Assembly (NCBI RefSeq): GCF_018332695.1
Contig: NZ_BOQN01000093.1
Location: 1 to 64,000 of the forward strand
DNA length: 64,000 nt
Direction: 5' to 3'
DNA from: Paractinoplanes toevensis
Lineage (GTDB): Bacteria > Actinomycetota > Actinomycetes > Mycobacteriales > Micromonosporaceae
The notes under the pieces are model-generated. The model saw nothing but the letters and a program-made list of their open reading frames with translations. It was not told the DNA's origin and made no database searches. The position numbers were made by a program, and so were the translations under genes. Shown one piece after another: positions 60,857 through 64,000 of the stretch; the stretch's first letter is position 1; the number at the start of each line of letters is the position of its first letter.

Positions 60857-62707
60857 TCAGTGAACGCAGCGTACATATCCGGCCTCGGCCTTGCGGTAGT
60901 TCGTGTACCCGTCGTCGTAGTTGAGCGCCCACCGTCGCGCCCGGTCCGGCGCGGCCTCGGTGGAAGTCCAGTACCAGCCGTTCTTCACCGTGTTTGGAAA
61001 TGCGTCGAGATCGATGGCGGGGGCCACCCGGGTCTCGTCGACGGTAGTGGAAAGTTCCCGCAGGGTGGGCAGCCGCATCCCAAGATCGGCACACTCCGTG
61101 TCGGCCGCGGCCGCGCTCATGGCCGACGACGACCCACTCCGCTGCCAGGTCAGCCCGGTCGCCGGATCAGTCACCTCGTCGCCCGAAATTTCGTACTTCG
61201 GCGGCCCATCGCCCGCGGCCGAGCGCACGCACCGGACCTGATACGAACCCGACTGATAGGCGCCGTTCGAGGCCAGCCCCTCGGAGAAATTGATGATCCA
61301 GGCCCGCAGCGGCTCCTTCGTGACGGCCCACGGCGACGACGTCCAGAAGAACTGCGCCGGCGTACCCGGAAAGGCGGTCCGGTCGATCGCCGGCCCCGAC
61401 CGGGCCGGATCGATGATCGAGGTCAGCTCGATCCGGCTGGGCAGATGCCACCCGCCACCGTCCAGATCGAGCCCGGCGCAGTAGCTCTTGGCCTCGGTGA
61501 ACGTGTGCGTCGAGGGCGCCACCGCCCGCTGCCACACCAGGCAGGTCGATTCGTCCCGCACGGTCCCGTTGCCCAGATCGCGGTAATCCGGCGACGCCAC
61601 CATCGGCCAGCTCGCCCAGATCCGATCCAGTCCCGCTCCACAGCCCGCCTGGACGGCCTTCTTGTTCGCGGCCTTGGCGGCCTTCGGGGCCTTGGCAGCG
61701 GTCGGCGAAGGCTTCGCAGAAGAGGGAGTGGGCGAGGGCGACGAGGAAAGGGCCGGCACCGCCGACCTCGCGGCGGAGCCGGGCGCGGCCACGATCTGGG
61801 CGGTCGGCTGCGGCTCCGCGGCCGGCATTTGCGCGTACGCGAACCCGCCGCCCGCCAGCACGACGACCGCCGCAGCCGCCGCCAACAACGGGTTCGACCA
61901 CACCGATTTGCCCACCGACCCACCGCCGCCGCCGACCGGCCCGCTGAGGGCGCCCGGCAGCCCGGCGGCGGCCAGCCCGGTCGGCACCGGGACCAGCGCG
62001 CAGCCCGCGAGCAACCGCTCGACGGCCACCTGCTGCCGCGACCGGGCGAGGCAGGCCGGGCAGTCCCGCACGTGCCGGTCGATCCGCTTGCGCCACAGCG
62101 GGCCGGGCCGCTCGTCCCACCCCGCGACGGCCTCGGCGAGGCCGGCACAGCGGGGCCGGGCGGCCAGGGCCGCCACGATCACCCGGGAACGGTCCAGCTG
62201 GGCGCGCATCCGCTGCACGCGGACCGCGGCGTACGCCATGGTGGTCCCCAAGGCCGCCGCGATCTCGCCGCGGGTCAGCTCGCCGGCGGCCTCCTGCCAC
62301 CAGAGCGCAAGAACCGTCCGGTCCTCGTCGTCGAGCCAGCGCGCCGCCTCGGCCACCTGCCGCCGCTCGCCGGAGAGCCGCAGCCGCAGGATGGCGAGCT
62401 CCTCGAAGTCGGCAGCGCCGTCCGGCATCCGGTCGGCCACGACCGCCGGTGGCTCGGCCCGGTGGCGGCCGATCTGGTGCGTGGCGATGGTCAGCACCCA
62501 GGCCCGGAAACTCTCCGGCTGCCGCAGCGACTCGAGGTCGCGCACCACCCGCAGCATCGTCTCCTGCACGACGTCCTCGACGTCGGGATGCGTGCCGAGC
62601 GCCCGGCCGACCACGTTGTAGACCAGCGGCAGGCATCCCCGGACGAGTCGCTCGCGGGCCCGCCGGTCACCACGCTGCGCCGCGGCGACCACATCCCGTT
62701 CCCGCAT
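60857..62707 (-). CDS. ECF sigma factor fused to membrane anchor and two DUF1566 domains
   Basis: A 616-residue fusion. Residues about 1-165 form an ECF sigma factor: region 2 DVEDVVQETMLRVVRDLESL with FRAWVLTIATHQIGRH, region 4 LTRGEIAAALGTTMAYAAVR. A zinc-finger-like anti-sigma segment follows (about 211-220, HVRDCPACL), then a membrane helix (LLAAAAAVVVLAGGGFAYAQ, about 270). Outside the cell a Pro/Ala/Lys-rich linker leads to two DUF1566 (Lcl-like) domains, each with WQR and a W-T-S block: STCLVWQRAV / FFWTSSPWA and TGLTWQRSG / YWTSTEAA, the second ending AEAGYVRCVH. This reads as a membrane-tethered sigma factor with its own sensor. ATG 62707 has GGGGAAAG upstream. Confidence 0.88.
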   Translation of the reverse strand: MRERDVVAAAQRGDRRARERLVRGCLPLVYNVVGRALGTHPDVEDVVQETMLRVVRDLESLRQPESFRAWVLTIATHQIGRHRAEPPAVVADRMPDGAADFEELAILRLRLSGERRQVAEAARWLDDEDRTVLALWWQEAAGELTRGEIAAALGTTMAYAAVRVQRMRAQLDRSRVIVAALAARPRCAGLAEAVAGWDERPGPLWRKRIDRHVRDCPACLARSRQQVAVERLLAGCALVPVPTGLAAAGLPGALSGPVGGGGGSVGKSVWSNPLLAAAAAVVVLAGGGFAYAQMPAAEPQPTAQIVAAPGSAARSAVPALSSSPSPTPSSAKPSPTAAKAPKAAKAANKKAVQAGCGAGLDRIWASWPMVASPDYRDLGNGTVRDESTCLVWQRAVAPSTHTFTEAKSYCAGLDLDGGGWHLPSRIELTSIIDPARSGPAIDRTAFPGTPAQFFWTSSPWAVTKEPLRAWIINFSEGLASNGAYQSGSYQVRCVRSAAGDGPPKYEISGDEVTDPATGLTWQRSGSSSAMSAAAADTECADLGMRLPTLRELSTTVDETRVAPAIDLDAFPNTVKNGWYWTSTEAAPDRARRWALNYDDGYTNYRKAEAGYVRCVH

Positions 62708-62871
62708 CGCTTTCCCCTTTCGGCCGAGCGAGACTAAATTGCTTTTCACTCCCCTGTCAAACAGCGGTCGAATGGACACCAGGCAAATATCACTTTTGCT
62801 GCATTGGGTTCGTCACAACATCCTGACCAGCGGATACGGGTAATTATCGGCGGACTGACCGGCGTACGCAA

Positions 62872-62886
62872 TTAAGATTTTCTTAA
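62872..62886. promoter_or_regulatory. AT-rich inverted repeat in divergent gap
   Basis: TTAAGA-TTT-TCTTAA: 6-bp perfect arms, in the 256-bp gap between the sigma fusion (start 62707) and the dioxygenase remnant (start 62964), about 80 bp from the latter. Candidate operator for the aromatic-degradation genes. Confidence 0.45.
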
Positions 62887-62963
62887 GGGCTTCGGCATTT
62901 TGTAATCACGCGAACGGACGGCATTTGCGCACGATCACAGCCGGGCGCCCTAAGGTAGGGACC

Positions 62964-63269
62964 ATGGACCTGTTCAGCGAGGAGCGCTCGGCCGATGTGG
63001 TCGCCGCCAGCTTCGGCGAGACCGCCGATCCGAGGCTGCGGCAGGTGATGACGTCGCTGGTCAGGCACCTGCACGCGTTCGTGAAGGACGTCGAGCTGAC
63101 CGAGGCCGAGTCGCCGCCGCGCGCGCTGGGCGAGTCGATCGCGCTCGACGAGAAGGGTACGCCGTGCCCGGTGTCCGGTCAGGTCACCGGCCCGGGCCGC
63201 GCCGCCGCGGCCGGCCTGGAAAATCCGTTCCGGACGCTGACCTTCGACATCGGGTTGCTGCGCTCATGA
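62964..63269 (+). pseudogene. Intradiol dioxygenase with two in-frame internal deletions
   Basis: A 101-residue reading frame made of three colinear pieces of a hydroxyquinol 1,2-dioxygenase-like enzyme (normally about 280 residues). The N-terminal domain begins MDLFSEERSADVVAASFGET and TDPRLRQVMTSLVRHLHAFV-like sequence; it jumps after KDVELTEAE to the mid-protein SPPRALGESIALDEKGTPCP, then to the C-terminal end ENPFRTLTFDIGLLRS. The two missing blocks held the Tyr/Tyr/His/His iron ligands, so it cannot be active. The frame is kept, and its stop overlaps the maleylacetate reductase start (ATGA), which may preserve coupling. RBS-like AAGG precedes ATG 62964. Confidence 0.75.
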
Positions 63270-64000
63270 TCGACGGGTTCACCTATTCGGCGCTGCCGAT
63301 GCGGGTGGTGTTCGGGGCCGGGTCGCTGGCCGAGCTTCCCGCCGAGGTCTCGGCGCTCGGGCTCAGCCGCGTGCTCGTGCTGTGCGGTCCCCGGCAGGAA
63401 GACACGGCCAAGCAGATCGCGTCGTCGCTGGGCGACCGGGCCGTCGGCATCCTGCCCGAGGCGACGATGCACGTGCCGGCCGCGACCGCCGCGCGGGCCG
63501 TCGCGCTGGCCACCTCGCTCGGCGCCGACGGCTGCGTCGCGGTCGGCGGTGGTTCGTCGATCGGCCTGGGCAAGGCCGTCGCGAAAGAGCTGGGCCTGCC
63601 GGTGGTGGCGGTCCCGACGACGTACGCCGGTTCGGAGATGACGCCGGTCTGGGGCCTGACGTCGGACGGGGTGAAACGCACCGGCCGTGACCCGCGCGTG
63701 CTGCCGGTCAGCGTCGTCTACGACCCGGCCCTCACCGTCTCGATGCCCGCCTCGCTCTCGGTGACCAGCGGTTTCAACGCGATAGCCCACGCCGTCGAGG
63801 GTCTCTACGCCCCCGACGCGTCGCCGATCGTGTCGCTGATGGCCGCGGAGGGCGCCCGCTCGCTGGTGTCGGCCCTGCCCGGGGTGGTGGCCGACGGCAG
63901 CGACATGACCGCCCGCACGGCGGCGTCCTACGGCGCGTGGTTGTGCGGGGCGGTGCTCGGCGCCACCACGATGTCCCTGCACCACAAGCTGTGCCACGCC
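63266..64000 (+). CDS. Maleylacetate reductase (partial, runs off the window)
   Basis: The first 245 residues of a group III iron-dependent alcohol-dehydrogenase-like maleylacetate reductase: MIDGFTYSALPMRVVFGAGS, DGCVAVGGGSSIGLGKAVAK, VVAVPTTYAGSEMTPVWGLT, GFNAIAHAVEGLYAPDASPI, MSLHHKLCHA (metal-binding His). It reduces maleylacetate to 3-oxoadipate with NAD(P)H, the step after hydroxyquinol ring cleavage, which fits the adjacent dioxygenase remnant. ATG 63266 overlaps that gene's stop (ATGA). The 3' end is beyond the window. Confidence 0.92.
   Translation, partial: MIDGFTYSALPMRVVFGAGSLAELPAEVSALGLSRVLVLCGPRQEDTAKQIASSLGDRAVGILPEATMHVPAATAARAVALATSLGADGCVAVGGGSSIGLGKAVAKELGLPVVAVPTTYAGSEMTPVWGLTSDGVKRTGRDPRVLPVSVVYDPALTVSMPASLSVTSGFNAIAHAVEGLYAPDASPIVSLMAAEGARSLVSALPGVVADGSDMTARTAASYGAWLCGAVLGATTMSLHHKLCHA

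Overview
The window looks like the chromosome of a GC-rich actinomycete. The support is very high GC, frequent GTG starts, GTGA and ATGA stop-start overlaps, Tat leaders, a DUF574-type methyltransferase, DUF4232 lipoprotein, PadR, ROK and XRE/MmyB regulators, and flavin/F420-type redox genes. A Micromonosporaceae-like host (Actinoplanes or Micromonospora relatives) is my inference, not proven. No rRNA, tRNA or CRISPR array was seen.

Layout. 1-1300: decayed IS110-family element. 1306-12200 (minus): secreted LamG protein, a 2174-residue RHS/YD-repeat polymorphic toxin with a HINT release domain, and a translationally coupled candidate immunity gene. 12362-19678 (minus): surface polysaccharide operon with GDP-mannose dehydratase, flippase, polymerase/ligase, two GT4 glycosyltransferases and a GDP-6-deoxyhexose reductase, pointing to a GDP-D-rhamnose-type sugar. 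20221-27045: GH43 glycosidase, TetR regulator, Tat-exported FAD dehydrogenase, amidase and ROK repressor. 27064-34324 (plus): an HTH-less LacI-type sensor, then a mannan/mannooligosaccharide operon (binding protein, two permeases, GH2 beta-mannosidase, GH26 beta-mannanase). 34422-38765: a giant membrane protein with an N-terminal NACHT-like and a C-terminal KAP-like P-loop NTPase. 38807-44519: oxidoreductases and regulators, a phosphotransferase, a tiny GS-repeat protein, an alcohol dehydrogenase and a cupin. 44522-49524: accessory, IS-scarred stretch with a frameshifted IS110 transposase, an IS1380-like left end present in two copies that flank a beta-lactamase-fold protein lacking catalytic residues, and small orphan and frameshifted genes. 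49655-59179: small regulators, membrane proteins, a lipoprotein, a SnoaL-like protein under a textbook MerR-type promoter, and an SGNH hydrolase with a TetR regulator. 59281-60812: methyltransferase/IclR pair. 60857-62707: an ECF sigma factor fused through a membrane anchor to two DUF1566 domains. 62964-64000: a remnant intradiol dioxygenase carrying two in-frame internal deletions, coupled to maleylacetate reductase (cut by the window end).

The strongest candidates for undescribed biology are the NACHT-membrane-KAP protein, the sigma-membrane-DUF1566 protein, the shrunken dioxygenase, the RHS toxin/immunity tail and the motif-dead beta-lactamase-like protein between IS-end repeats. Several short operators are perfect or near-perfect inverted repeats next to their regulators.
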